From assembly GCA_964527595.1 (NCBI GenBank), contig CAZGPI010000011.1, forward strand, positions 1-41,704: a stretch of DNA of 41,704 nucleotides. The letters run 5' to 3'. The position numbers and the translations under genes are program-made. The notes under the pieces are model-generated. The model did no database searches, had not been told where the DNA came from, and saw only the letters and a program-made list of their open reading frames with translations. This document shows positions 8,280 through 16,213 of this stretch, piece by piece (within the stretch, counting starts at the first letter, position 1; every line of letters begins with the position of its first letter). The stretch is from GWF2-38-10 sp964527595. Lineage in GTDB: Bacteria > Babelota > Babeliae > Babelales > RVW-14.

Positions 8280-10010
8280 ATGGAAGAAAATAATCAGATG
8301 CTCGATTTGGTGTATCAAGTGCGCCATTCGGCAGCACATTTATTAGCTCAAGCAGTTTTAGAACTTTTCCCAACCACAAAATTAACCATTGGCCCGGTAA
8401 ATGAAACTGGCTTTTTTTATGACTTTTTACCTGAGAAAAATTTCAAAGAAGAACAACTAGAACTGATCGAACAAAAAATGCGCGAAATTGCAGCGCGTAA
8501 TCTCAAAATATCCGGTAGAGATGTATCTAAGGATGAAGCCCGTAAACTATTTGCAGGTAATGAGTTTAAGCTAGAATTGATTGATAAAATTCCTGATGAA
8601 ACCGTTACCATTTTTCAGCAAGGTGATTTTTTTGATTTGTGTAAAGGTGGGCACGTTTCATATACCAGTAAGGTTAAGCATTTTAAGTTGACCGGTATTT
8701 CTGGTGCTTATTGGCGCGCTGACCGTGAAGGCATTGCCTTGCAACGTATTTCTGGCGTAGCGTTTCCATCCAAAGAAGCATACGATGTTTATCTTAAGCA
8801 TATGGAAGAAGCTCTTGCGTATGATCATCGCCGATTAGGGCAACAATTAGATCTTTTCACTTTTCATGACGAAGCTCCAGGGATGCCATTTTTTCGCCAT
8901 AAAGGGCAAGTTTTGTACAACAACATGATTAACTTTACGCGTTCTTTGCAGGAAGATTTGTATGAAGAAATTCGTACACCAATGATCATGAGCGAAGGCT
9001 TATGGAAGACATCCGGACATTATGATAACTATAAGGATTTGATCTATTTTACTTCGACTGCCGATGGTGATACCTGTTGTGTTAAGCCAATGAATTGTCC
9101 CGGTGGCGTGCTTATGTATAAAGAAAAATTGCATTCGTACCGCGATCTTCCGTTGCGTGTTGCGGAGTTTGGCATGGTCCATCGATTTGAGCTTTCGGGC
9201 GTTAGGCACGGCCTATTCCGTGTTCGCCAATTTACTCAAGATGATGCGCATATTTATTGCACCCCTGAACAAACGCAGCAAGAAGTTATTGGATGTTTAG
9301 ACTTGGTCGAAAAGGTATATGCACCATTTAATTTCAAAAAAATATCAATGGCCGTTTCAACGCGTCCAGAAAAATCAATTGGCACCGACCAAATGTGGGA
9401 AATGGCGACCAGCGCTTTATGTAAGGCCCTAGAGTCTCGTGGGACACCGTACATTATACAACCGGGCGAAGGTGCTTTTTACGGACCAAAAATTGAGGTT
9501 CGGGTTGAGGATGCAATGGGACGTGAGTGGCAATTAGGAACAGTTCAAGTTGACTTTAACTTGCCAATTCGTTTTGAACTTGAGTATATCGATTCTGACC
9601 AATCACGCAAAACACCGGTTATGATTCACCGCGCAATTATGGGTTCAATTGAGCGTTTCATGGGTATTATCATTGAACACTTTAAAGGCAATTTACCATT
9701 CTGGATTGCTCCGGAACAAATTCGCGTACTTAAAATAACCGATCAACAAGCCGATTATGCAAAATCGGTATTGGCACAATTTAAGACGGCTGGATTACGA
9801 GCAACGATTGATGATTCGTCCGACCAAATTTCTGCTCAAATTAGAAGAGCACAGATGGAAAAAGCTCCATGGATGGTGGTTGTTGGCAAAAAAGAGGCTG
9901 AGGCTGGAACGGTGACCTTGCGTCATCCTGATGGTAAACAAGAATTTGGGTTGACCGTTGAACAACTTGTTGAACGTGCAAAGAATATGATTGAAGAAAA
10001 GAGTTTATAA
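8280..10010 (+). CDS. thrS: Threonyl-tRNA synthetase, lacking the N-terminal TGS domain
   Basis: 576 residues; E. coli-type enzymes are about 640. It charges tRNA-Thr with threonine. It starts almost directly at the editing domain: the HxxxH pair is H16/H20 (HSAAH), and DLCKGGHV supplies the remaining editing-site residues. The class II catalytic core follows, with motif 2 around FGMVHRFELSG and FRVRQFTQDDAHIYC, the zinc ligand Cys in VKPMNCPGG, and motif 3 in HRAIMGSIERFMG. The C-terminal anticodon-binding domain occupies about residues 475-576. The missing part is the roughly 60-residue TGS domain. The start is firm: AAGGAGG lies seven bases ahead of the ATG, and the upstream sequence does not encode a TGS domain. 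It is followed after 28 bases by the FKBP gene. Confidence 0.96.
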   Translation: MEENNQMLDLVYQVRHSAAHLLAQAVLELFPTTKLTIGPVNETGFFYDFLPEKNFKEEQLELIEQKMREIAARNLKISGRDVSKDEARKLFAGNEFKLELIDKIPDETVTIFQQGDFFDLCKGGHVSYTSKVKHFKLTGISGAYWRADREGIALQRISGVAFPSKEAYDVYLKHMEEALAYDHRRLGQQLDLFTFHDEAPGMPFFRHKGQVLYNNMINFTRSLQEDLYEEIRTPMIMSEGLWKTSGHYDNYKDLIYFTSTADGDTCCVKPMNCPGGVLMYKEKLHSYRDLPLRVAEFGMVHRFELSGVRHGLFRVRQFTQDDAHIYCTPEQTQQEVIGCLDLVEKVYAPFNFKKISMAVSTRPEKSIGTDQMWEMATSALCKALESRGTPYIIQPGEGAFYGPKIEVRVEDAMGREWQLGTVQVDFNLPIRFELEYIDSDQSRKTPVMIHRAIMGSIERFMGIIIEHFKGNLPFWIAPEQIRVLKITDQQADYAKSVLAQFKTAGLRATIDDSSDQISAQIRRAQMEKAPWMVVVGKKEAEAGTVTLRHPDGKQEFGLTVEQLVERAKNMIEEKSL

Positions 10011-10038
10011 TTACTTATTTTGGTAGAAGGAGACTTGT

Positions 10039-10563
10039 ATGAAGAATTGTAAATTGGGAATGTTCGTGGGCATGTTGACCGTTGGAACCATGCTTCCATC
10101 ATGTCAAAGTGAGCCAAAAGAAACAATCGTTGAAAAAACAGAAATTCGGAATCAAGCCGCTGCTGAAATTAAGCCGGCACCAGAAAAGGAAATTAAGATG
10201 AATTGGGTAACAATTAAAGATGGTCTCAAATATCAAATCCAAAAACCAGGTGCAACCGATGCTAAGTTTGCGACCGATGGTAATGCCGTTACGGTTCATT
10301 ATACCGGTTGGCTGGATAAGGGCGGTAACGAGCCAGGGCGTAAATTTGATAGCAGCCGTGATCATGGCCAACCATTTACCTTTAACCTTGGCGCGGGTCA
10401 GGTAATTTCTGGATGGGATAAAGGGGTAAGTGGCATGAAGATTGGCGAACAACGCCGCTTGGTTATTCCTGCATCATTTGGTTATGGCAAGCGTGGGGTT
10501 CCAGGAGCCATTCCAGGCGACGCAACATTGATTTTTGATGTTGAGCTACTAGAAGTAAATTAA
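10039..10563 (+). CDS. FKBP-type peptidyl-prolyl cis-trans isomerase, lipoprotein
   Basis: 174 residues. A lipoprotein signal peptide ends in the lipobox LPSC (Cys22), so the protein should be lipid-anchored in the envelope. After a charged linker (residues about 23-55) comes one FKBP domain (about 60-174), with the typical VHYTGWLDKGG, FDSSRD, QVISGWDKGV, MKIGEQRRLVIPASFGYG and GATLIFDVELL-like strands. FKBPs speed up prolyl bond isomerisation in folding proteins. The clear AGGAG site and 28-base gap suggest co-transcription with thrS, and the unit ends at a strong terminator. The lipid anchor fits with the Lnt-like and LolC/E-like genes in the window. Confidence 0.93.
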   Translation: MKNCKLGMFVGMLTVGTMLPSCQSEPKETIVEKTEIRNQAAAEIKPAPEKEIKMNWVTIKDGLKYQIQKPGATDAKFATDGNAVTVHYTGWLDKGGNEPGRKFDSSRDHGQPFTFNLGAGQVISGWDKGVSGMKIGEQRRLVIPASFGYGKRGVPGAIPGDATLIFDVELLEVN

Positions 10564-10573
10564 CAATAAAAAG

Positions 10574-10615
10574 AAAAAGGCCGGCACATTGTTCAAACAA
10601 TGTGCCGGCCTTTTT
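10574..10615. terminator. Bidirectional intrinsic terminator between the FKBP gene and pgk
   Basis: A 20-bp perfect stem (AAAAAGGCCGGCACATTGTT and its complement) with a two-base loop. A-runs and T-runs at the ends let it work on both strands, between two convergent genes. Confidence 0.93.
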
Positions 10616-10623
10616 CTTTTTAT

Positions 10624-11838
10624 TTAATCGGCCAACGCTTCTAATGCCGGCAGGTCTTTTTCAGGGTTATGGCAGCCCAAAAAGGCGAGTGTTGCACCGC
10701 CACCGGTTGATATGAAATTGATCTGATCATGAAGGTCACAGGCATGAATTGCCGAAGCGGTATTGCCACCGCCAATGATTGAATATCCAGGAGCTTGAGC
10801 AATTGCGGCTAAAATTCCACAGGTTCCTAATCGGCAGGCCGTTTGTTCGTAAATTCCCATGGTGCCATTACTAAAGATTATTTTTGCCTTTACCAATTCT
10901 TCGCTAAATGCTTGCATCGTGCGCGGTCCAATATCAACGCACGTTCCATGTTCGGGGATTTTGTGCGTTACATCGACGACCAAAAGATCTTGATCACCAT
11001 GTAAAGCAACACGATGGTCGAGCGGCAGCATGAGTTTGATTTTATTGTCTCCGGCCAATGCCAAAATTTTCTGGGCAAGGGAAATGGTGTCTTCATCGAT
11101 TGATGTTTGGCCGGTTTCATAACCTTGGGCCTTAAGGAACGCCAATCCAATACCGCCACCCAGGCAAATAGCTTTGAGATTTGGGTGCCGTGCTGGGTCC
11201 ATAAAATGTTCAATCATGGGGACTTTATCTTTAATTTTGTTACCACCAACCAAGATAACCAAATCATCAGTTTTATTTTCTCTCAGTTTGGTGAGTTCTG
11301 CAATTTCCTTTTGCATAAGCATTCCAATGCTGCGATGGTTGCGATCAAATTCTTCTGGTAAAAGAGTTACCGATGTGTCGTGCCGATGGACCAGAGCAAA
11401 AGCATCGTTAACATAAAAATCACCAAGATATGATAAAAGTTCGGCAAAATGGGCATTTGATTCCCGTTCACTATTAAAAAAACGAAGATTTTCTAATAAA
11501 AGTATGTGATTAAAATGTTGTTTGCTTTTGTGATGGGCTGCGACGAGATCAGTTTCATGATTGATTATAAAGCCCTGGGCTTTGAACCATGGTAACAAAT
11601 GTTTCGTTGATAATGCTTCATCATAGAGGTGTGCCCGACCAACGGCCGACGGTCTTCCGATATGGGTCACCAGAATTACCTTCCCCCCATTTTTTTGGAT
11701 ATAATTTATTGTTGCTAGGATTGAGCGTAAGCGAAAATCTTGTTCAATGGCGCCTTGTATGAGTGGGACATTCAGATCGGCTCGCAAAAGGACCCTTTTT
11801 CCCTTAAATTGACAGTTTTGGATGATTGGTAGCGCCAT
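10624..11838 (-). CDS. pgk: Phosphoglycerate kinase
   Basis: 404 residues, normal length. It transfers phosphate from 1,3-bisphosphoglycerate to ADP in glycolysis. The N-terminal substrate site has LLRADLNVPL (about residues 16-25), and the basic patch HIGRPSA follows. The nucleotide half has LVGGNKIKDK (the usual form is LGGAKVSDK), FSNGTMGIYE, and the C-terminal IGGGNTASAI and STGGGATLAFL loops. An AAGGAG site precedes the start. Glycolytic ATP formation is therefore probably retained here, which is informative if the host is a suspected energy parasite. The gene stands alone; its 260-base upstream gap contains the promoter of the next plus-strand gene. Confidence 0.97.
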   Translation of the reverse strand: MALPIIQNCQFKGKRVLLRADLNVPLIQGAIEQDFRLRSILATINYIQKNGGKVILVTHIGRPSAVGRAHLYDEALSTKHLLPWFKAQGFIINHETDLVAAHHKSKQHFNHILLLENLRFFNSERESNAHFAELLSYLGDFYVNDAFALVHRHDTSVTLLPEEFDRNHRSIGMLMQKEIAELTKLRENKTDDLVILVGGNKIKDKVPMIEHFMDPARHPNLKAICLGGGIGLAFLKAQGYETGQTSIDEDTISLAQKILALAGDNKIKLMLPLDHRVALHGDQDLLVVDVTHKIPEHGTCVDIGPRTMQAFSEELVKAKIIFSNGTMGIYEQTACRLGTCGILAAIAQAPGYSIIGGGNTASAIHACDLHDQINFISTGGGATLAFLGCHNPEKDLPALEALAD

Positions 11839-12007
11839 ATGATTCTCCTTTTTGGTTTAAATCAGATCTAATGTTTAATATTATCATTGAGTGCGTTTAA
11901 ACGTAATAATTTGAAAAAAAGAGAGAAAATTAACGGCTAAATCAGAAAAAGCTGAACAAAATGGTGTTTTTTGGTTCAAACGTTCAAATACGAAGCCTTG
12001 AAGGCAT

Positions 12008-12035
12008 TTGACAGATTTTGCGAAACTGGTAAATT
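12008..12035 (+). promoter_or_regulatory. Sigma-70-type promoter for the small secreted protein gene
   Basis: TTGACA at 12008-12013 is a perfect -35 box. After 16 bases comes TAAATT (four of six -10 matches) at 12030-12035. The gene starts about 65 bases further on. The rest of the 260-base gap is AT-rich and shows nothing else. Confidence 0.5.
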
Positions 12036-12099
12036 TAAATAGTAATTAAATGGTTTTTTACTATGAATTGATAAGTGTAATTTCTTGAAAGGATTTAAT

Positions 12100-12534
12100 A
12101 TGAAAACAATGAAATTTATTGCATTCGCTGTTGTTTTAACGGCCGTTGCCGGTCTTTATGCAGCAGAAACAGATGTTACAGCTCAGGTTGCACCAGCTTC
12201 TGTTGTTGAAGCTCAAGTGCCTGCTCAAGATGTTGTAACACCGGTTACCCCTATTGCTGATGTTAAAATAGAAGATGCGCCAAAAGCCGAAGTTGTAGCT
12301 CCTATTGCTCCAACATCTGAAGTGGCACAAGCTCCAGCTGGAACATCAATAGAAGAAAAAGTTGCTCAAACAGTAGAGCCAAAGAACAATGTAGAAGCTC
12401 CAGCTGCTGATGTTGCTAAAACAGAACCTAAAACTGAACAATCAGCTTCAGCTCAAAATGAGCCAAGCGATGCAGAATTAGAAAAGTTTTTTGAAATGCT
12501 TGCTCAAGAGCAAGGTTCAGAAAAGAAGCAATAA
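12100..12534 (+). CDS. Small secreted Ala/Pro/Val/Glu-rich protein
   Basis: 144 residues from the ATG at 12100, chosen over a TTG at 12085 because GAAAGGA sits five bases before it. The signal peptide MKTMKFIAFAVVLTAVAGLYA is clear. The mature part has very low complexity: repeated short blocks such as VAPASVVEAQVPAQDVV, PKAEVVAPIAPTSEV and KNNVEAPAADVAKTEPK. It has no Cys or Trp, and it ends with an acidic helix (DAELEKFFEMLAQEQG). It is probably unstructured in the periplasm or outside the cell. I do not recognise a family, and a linker-like or surface role is only a guess. It is a single-gene unit with its own promoter and terminator, so it may be strongly expressed. Confidence 0.75.
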   Translation: MKTMKFIAFAVVLTAVAGLYAAETDVTAQVAPASVVEAQVPAQDVVTPVTPIADVKIEDAPKAEVVAPIAPTSEVAQAPAGTSIEEKVAQTVEPKNNVEAPAADVAKTEPKTEQSASAQNEPSDAELEKFFEMLAQEQGSEKKQ

Positions 12535-12545
12535 TTAGATTTTTA

Positions 12546-12593
12546 CAATAAAAAAGCGGGTGTGATCGTTTGATCACACCCGCTTTTTTATTG
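12546..12593. terminator. Bidirectional intrinsic terminator
   Basis: A 22-bp perfect stem (core GCGGGTGTGATC) with a four-base loop GTTT and A/T-runs on both flanks. It lies between the convergent ends of the small secreted protein gene and the LolC/E-like gene. Confidence 0.93.
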
Positions 12594-12601
12594 TGTCTAT
12601 T

Positions 12602-13948
12602 TTAGTCTTGGCGCAAAACCTGCGCGACATTAATACCTTTGGTTCGTTGAGCTGGTATCCAAGTTGCCAAGAACCCTAAAAGGATGGTCACCAAAAAGAC
12701 CACCACAAAAATTTCACTGTCCATACGCGCAGGAAGGTATGAGACGTAATAAACATCCGGTAGCTGAATAAATGGATAACGTTCGAGAAAGTATCCAATA
12801 AGCGCAGCGCATCCAAGTCCGCTTAATGATGCAAGTATGGTAATGGTCATGCCAAGCGCCAAAAATATAGAGCGAATTGGTTTATTGGCAAGTCCCATTG
12901 TTTTCATGATGGCGATATCGCGTAACTTGTTTTGGATTTGCATAAATAAAAGTGAAATCATATTGAGCGTTGCAACCAACGTTATAAGCGCAAGGATGAA
13001 GAACATAACGTACTTTTCAAGCACCAATGATGAAACAAGATCTGGGTATAGATCTTTCCAAGAATTAATTTCTAAGTGCGGAAAGCGTTGCTTAAGTAGT
13101 TTTATAACTTCTTTATCATAATCAAGCGGAATGAAAAATTGTTTAATGCGAGAGCCAATTGCTAAGGCCGTTTTTTTCCACCAGTCAAAGTTTATAAGAT
13201 CATGCCAATTGGTTAGATTTATGACCGTTGGTGGGTTATATGGTCTTAGTCGAATGGTGAGATTGTCAACGCCTTGTTCATCAAAAATATCATTCAAATA
13301 CGAGAGCGAAGTGAATGCAAAATTGCTATCATATTCATCAAGGCCGATACGAAAAATTCCGGCAACTTCAACCGTTTTTTGATTGAGAAAAATCTTTTTT
13401 TTACCACCAGCTTCGGGGATAAGGATAGACAATTTATCGCCGACTTTTATATGCTGTTCTTTTGCCGTTTTATAGCCAATCAATATTTGGTCGTCACCCA
13501 GAAGATTCGATAAGACGTTGGACTTCAACCTTTTTAGGTTCATGGGCTGGATAATTTTGCTAACCAGGGTTGACACATCTTCTTCCCGTTCAATATCAAC
13601 ACCTTTAATGAAAAGTATCGAACGCATATCGTTATGTTCAACGATAACCTGCTTTATGCTATTACCGCTTACTTGCTGAACAACCGGGGCAAAATCTTGT
13701 TTAAGGGTTTTGCGTAAATCATCATAATTAAGGCGATTGCCAGGACTTGAGATAATGACTTGAGCGTTAATTCCCTGCATTTTATCATGAATAACTTTTT
13801 CAAATCCATTCATAATAATGAGGGTGAGCATGAGTGAAAAAGTGCCGATAAAGATACTCAAAAAACATATCTTTACCATAAACGAAATATTCTTATCTTT
13901 ACCTTTGAACCACAAAAAGCGCCATGCTAAAAACATAGATAAATTCAT
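12602..13948 (-). CDS. LolC/LolE-family lipoprotein-releasing permease
   Basis: 448 residues from the ATG at 13948, which has AGGAG nine bases upstream; a TTG two codons earlier is less likely. It has the ABC-permease layout of LolC/E and MacB/FtsX relatives. One membrane segment lies near the N-terminus (about residues 22-47, ICFLSIFIGTFSLMLTLIIM), followed by a large periplasmic domain (about 48-305). Three C-terminal membrane segments follow, with the coupling segment IQNKLRDIAIMKTMGL between the first two. In the Lol system this permease, with the ATPase LolD, extracts lipoproteins from the inner membrane and passes them to LolA. No LolD or LolA is in the window. A single LolC/E-type gene may mean a homodimeric permease. 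The family is clear; lipoprotein specificity is inference. Confidence 0.85.
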   Translation of the reverse strand: MNLSMFLAWRFLWFKGKDKNISFMVKICFLSIFIGTFSLMLTLIIMNGFEKVIHDKMQGINAQVIISSPGNRLNYDDLRKTLKQDFAPVVQQVSGNSIKQVIVEHNDMRSILFIKGVDIEREEDVSTLVSKIIQPMNLKRLKSNVLSNLLGDDQILIGYKTAKEQHIKVGDKLSILIPEAGGKKKIFLNQKTVEVAGIFRIGLDEYDSNFAFTSLSYLNDIFDEQGVDNLTIRLRPYNPPTVINLTNWHDLINFDWWKKTALAIGSRIKQFFIPLDYDKEVIKLLKQRFPHLEINSWKDLYPDLVSSLVLEKYVMFFILALITLVATLNMISLLFMQIQNKLRDIAIMKTMGLANKPIRSIFLALGMTITILASLSGLGCAALIGYFLERYPFIQLPDVYYVSYLPARMDSEIFVVVFLVTILLGFLATWIPAQRTKGINVAQVLRQD

Positions 13949-14182
13949 AATCAATTACTCCTGTTTTTGTATAAGAGTTTTTTCATTTCTGTGTTAAGGA
14001 TACATTATCTTAATAAAAGGTGCAGGTGATTGTGTAGCATTTGTTTGAATGTGGGTTATTCAGTGGATAAAAGCCAACCGCTTTAAATTTAAGGACAGTG
14101 TATATTTCCAAAGTGGATTTTCTTTATACTAATAACACTAATGTTAATGGTTTATTGGAACTCTTTTTATTGCGGGGGGCAT

Positions 14183-15625
14183 ATGATAAGGAGTTTGGGT
14201 TATAAAAGCTTTTTGGTAGCTATGATTTTTGTGATAGGCGGAGCTTCGGTTCAAGCGTATTTTTATGAGGATTTTTTGCGTGCGACGCCACATAAAAGTA
14301 TGCAGGAGTTAAAGGATACTTTTTTTGCTAATGCAAAAGAGTTTGCGCGACCACCGGAGGATAATGTGGTTGGTGAGCGTGAAAAAAACAAGCCAAAAGC
14401 ATTCATAGAAAAAGAACAGTTTATCGATTGTTTGGCGGCATTTGTTGAACGTCAGAGTCTTTCGTTAAATAATCACGATTTATGGTTGCGCGGGGATATG
14501 CCGGCTATTAATTTGCCGGGAGAGTCGGCCGCAGGACCAATTTTTGCCGCGGCTTCGTTAATGAGTCCATTCGTTCAAAAAAAGGTCGTTGCTTCAGATC
14601 AAAAGGGTTATTTTATCGGTGATCTTCACGGAAGTTTGCACGCGTTGCTACGAATTTTATCCTACTTGCGCATGAGAGGTGTTGTTAATGATACCTTTGA
14701 GTTGCAAGGGAATCATTTTTTAGTTTTTACCGGAGATTATATTGATCGTGGGCACTATAGCATAGAGGTTTTATATATGGTGCTTCGGTTAAAGCTAGCT
14801 AATTGGAATAGTGTCTTTTTGATAAAGGGAAATCATGAAGATCAAGAGATAAAGGCAACGAAGGGTTTTGGACTTGAGTTGGTTATAAATTATGGCACTG
14901 AGACGGCAAAGGTGATTATTGACCAATACATGAAGAAGGTTTTTAGCTATTTTCTTTGTGCGTTATTTCTTGGTTGTGCGGACGGTGATTCTTATTCTTT
15001 TGTCCAATGCTGTCATGGGGGAATTGAGTATGATTATGACCACAATTTTTTGTTAACGGCTTCCGGTGATATTAATTATGAAAAATTGGCGAAAAAGGAT
15101 GGTTTGGTTAAGGCGCTATTTTCTCAAGACAATGGTCCAGTAAATGGTGGGAAAAAAGTTTGGATTGAAAAAGAAAAAAGCTTTATGTCCGATATTGCAA
15201 CCGTTGATGCATATTTAGGGAGTCACCCTAAAATTAAGGCATTTATTCGTGGCCATCAAGATCAACATTTTGGGTTGAAAATGTTTTTTACCCAGAAACA
15301 GTGGAATGGTTTATCAGAAGAGCGCAGGATCGGTCTTGGTAATGGGCCCTTTAATTGGCGTGAAGTTGTGGAGCCTGATGATCAAGGAGACCGCACCGGT
15401 TTTATTATGAGCAATTATTCTCCTATTTTCACTATTTCAAGTGCAACAGAGGGGAGAGAGGTTCCTTATGATAGCTATTGTTCTATAACATTTGGGCATC
15501 TGTTTACCGATTGGAGACTGCGATTTATTGAGGTTCCATTACCTGCTGAACGGCATGGAATGCTCGTTGAACCTGTCGTTAGCATTAAAACAGATCACGA
15601 TTATCGGGTTGCGGCCCCTCTGTAA
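14183..15625 (+). CDS. Secreted PPP-type metallophosphoesterase (calcineurin-like)
   Basis: 480 residues from the ATG at 14183, which follows a G-rich ribosome site and opens the signal peptide (MIRSLGYKSFLVAMIFVIGG, cleavage near ASVQA). The metal-binding motifs of the PPP family are all there in order: GDLHG (about residue 146), GDYIDRG (about 184), KGNHED (about 215), a later His in CCHGG (about 277) and RGHQD (about 355). This set is typical of Ser/Thr protein phosphatases of the PP1/PP2A/calcineurin class and of related bacterial enzymes. Export suggests action outside the cytoplasm, possibly on host proteins. It has its own upstream region and no obvious partner. Catalytic class is well supported; substrate is unknown. 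Confidence 0.88.
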   Translation: MIRSLGYKSFLVAMIFVIGGASVQAYFYEDFLRATPHKSMQELKDTFFANAKEFARPPEDNVVGEREKNKPKAFIEKEQFIDCLAAFVERQSLSLNNHDLWLRGDMPAINLPGESAAGPIFAAASLMSPFVQKKVVASDQKGYFIGDLHGSLHALLRILSYLRMRGVVNDTFELQGNHFLVFTGDYIDRGHYSIEVLYMVLRLKLANWNSVFLIKGNHEDQEIKATKGFGLELVINYGTETAKVIIDQYMKKVFSYFLCALFLGCADGDSYSFVQCCHGGIEYDYDHNFLLTASGDINYEKLAKKDGLVKALFSQDNGPVNGGKKVWIEKEKSFMSDIATVDAYLGSHPKIKAFIRGHQDQHFGLKMFFTQKQWNGLSEERRIGLGNGPFNWREVVEPDDQGDRTGFIMSNYSPIFTISSATEGREVPYDSYCSITFGHLFTDWRLRFIEVPLPAERHGMLVEPVVSIKTDHDYRVAAPL

Positions 15626-15635
15626 TTTTTTATTT

Positions 15636-15664
15636 TTGCCCCAACAGCTTGGTTAGAGTATACT
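15636..15664 (+). promoter_or_regulatory. Sigma-70-type promoter upstream of the DUF4160 cassette and lipoprotein-rpiB unit
   Basis: TTGCCC (four of six -35 matches), exactly 17 bases, then TATACT (five of six -10 matches). It lies about 50 bases ahead of the first start codon. It probably served the lipoprotein gene before the cassette arrived. Confidence 0.6.
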
Positions 15665-15682
15665 AGGGTTACGTTTTGAATG

Positions 15683-15717
15683 AAAAAGGAAATATAAGAA
15701 GAGGTGCGATTCATGAT
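15683..15717 (+). repeat. 35-bp direct repeat, copy 1 (leader and start codon)
   Basis: Identical to 16179-16213. It contains the ribosome site AAGAAGAGG and the ATGAT start. The two copies flank the DUF4160-DUF2442 genes. Confidence 0.9.
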
Positions 15718-15958
15718 GAGTCCTATAGTTTTCAGGTACAAAAACTATAGATTTTTCTTTTTTTCTCGAGAAGAAAATAGAATGCATATACATGTTTCTT
15801 CTCCTAATGGAGAAGCAAAATACTGGGTTGAACCTGTTGTTGCGTTAGCCGATTATAGTGGTTTTTCGGCACGACAGCTTCGAGAACTTACAAAGGTGGT
15901 GGAAGATCATGCCAAAGAAATTACAGAAAACTGGAAAAAGCATTTTGCCAGACGTTGA
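15713..15958 (+). CDS. DUF4160 family protein
   Basis: 81 residues from the ATG at 15713 (ribosome site GAAGAGG nine bases upstream; the GTG at 15704 overlaps that site). DUF4160 hallmarks are visible: SPIVFRYKNYRFFFFSREEN at the N-terminus, the short MHIHV motif, AKYWVEPVVALADYSGF, and the C-terminal helix LRELTKVVEDHAKEITENW. Such proteins are commonly encoded next to DUF2442 proteins, as here, and such pairs are often proposed to be toxin-antitoxin-like modules. No biochemical role can be read from the sequence. It overlaps the next gene by 50 bases, so the two are translated as a unit. The leader is a duplicate of that of the lipoprotein gene. Confidence 0.8.
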   Translation: MMSPIVFRYKNYRFFFFSREENRMHIHVSSPNGEAKYWVEPVVALADYSGFSARQLRELTKVVEDHAKEITENWKKHFARR

Positions 15959-16178
15959 AATACAAAATGTATCGAAAGAAGGCTTGTGGATTCTTGTTAA
16001 AGAGCGGGAATTTTTTCTTTCTTTTGCCAAATATCCATGGTTTGGTAAGGCAACAATCGAGCAAATTTATGATTTTCAATTTCTTCATGGTAAACATTTG
16101 CATTGGCCTACATTGGATGTTGATATTGAATTAGAGGCTTTACAATATCCCGGGGCATATCCTTTAAGATATAAGTAA
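15909..16178 (+). CDS. DUF2442 family protein
   Basis: 89 residues from the ATG at 15909; longer readings would run deeper into the DUF4160 gene. The pattern fits DUF2442: VEIQNVSKEGLWILVKEREF, a central FAKYPWFGKATIEQIYDF, and the end LHWPTLDVDIELEALQYPG. DUF2442 is a small all-in-one domain often paired with DUF4160 and thought to bind DNA or its partner, though this is not settled. The 50-base overlap with DUF4160 is unusually long for a translationally coupled pair. One base after its stop, the second copy of the 35-bp leader begins, so the pair sits as an island between the promoter and the lipoprotein gene. Confidence 0.8.
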   Translation: MPKKLQKTGKSILPDVEIQNVSKEGLWILVKEREFFLSFAKYPWFGKATIEQIYDFQFLHGKHLHWPTLDVDIELEALQYPGAYPLRYK

Positions 16179-16213
16179 AAAAAGGAAATATAAGAAGAGG
16201 TGCGATTCATGAT
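16179..16213 (+). repeat. 35-bp direct repeat, copy 2 (leader and start codon)
   Basis: Identical to 15683-15717, and likewise contains the ribosome site and the start codon of the gene that follows (the lipoprotein). Confidence 0.9.
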
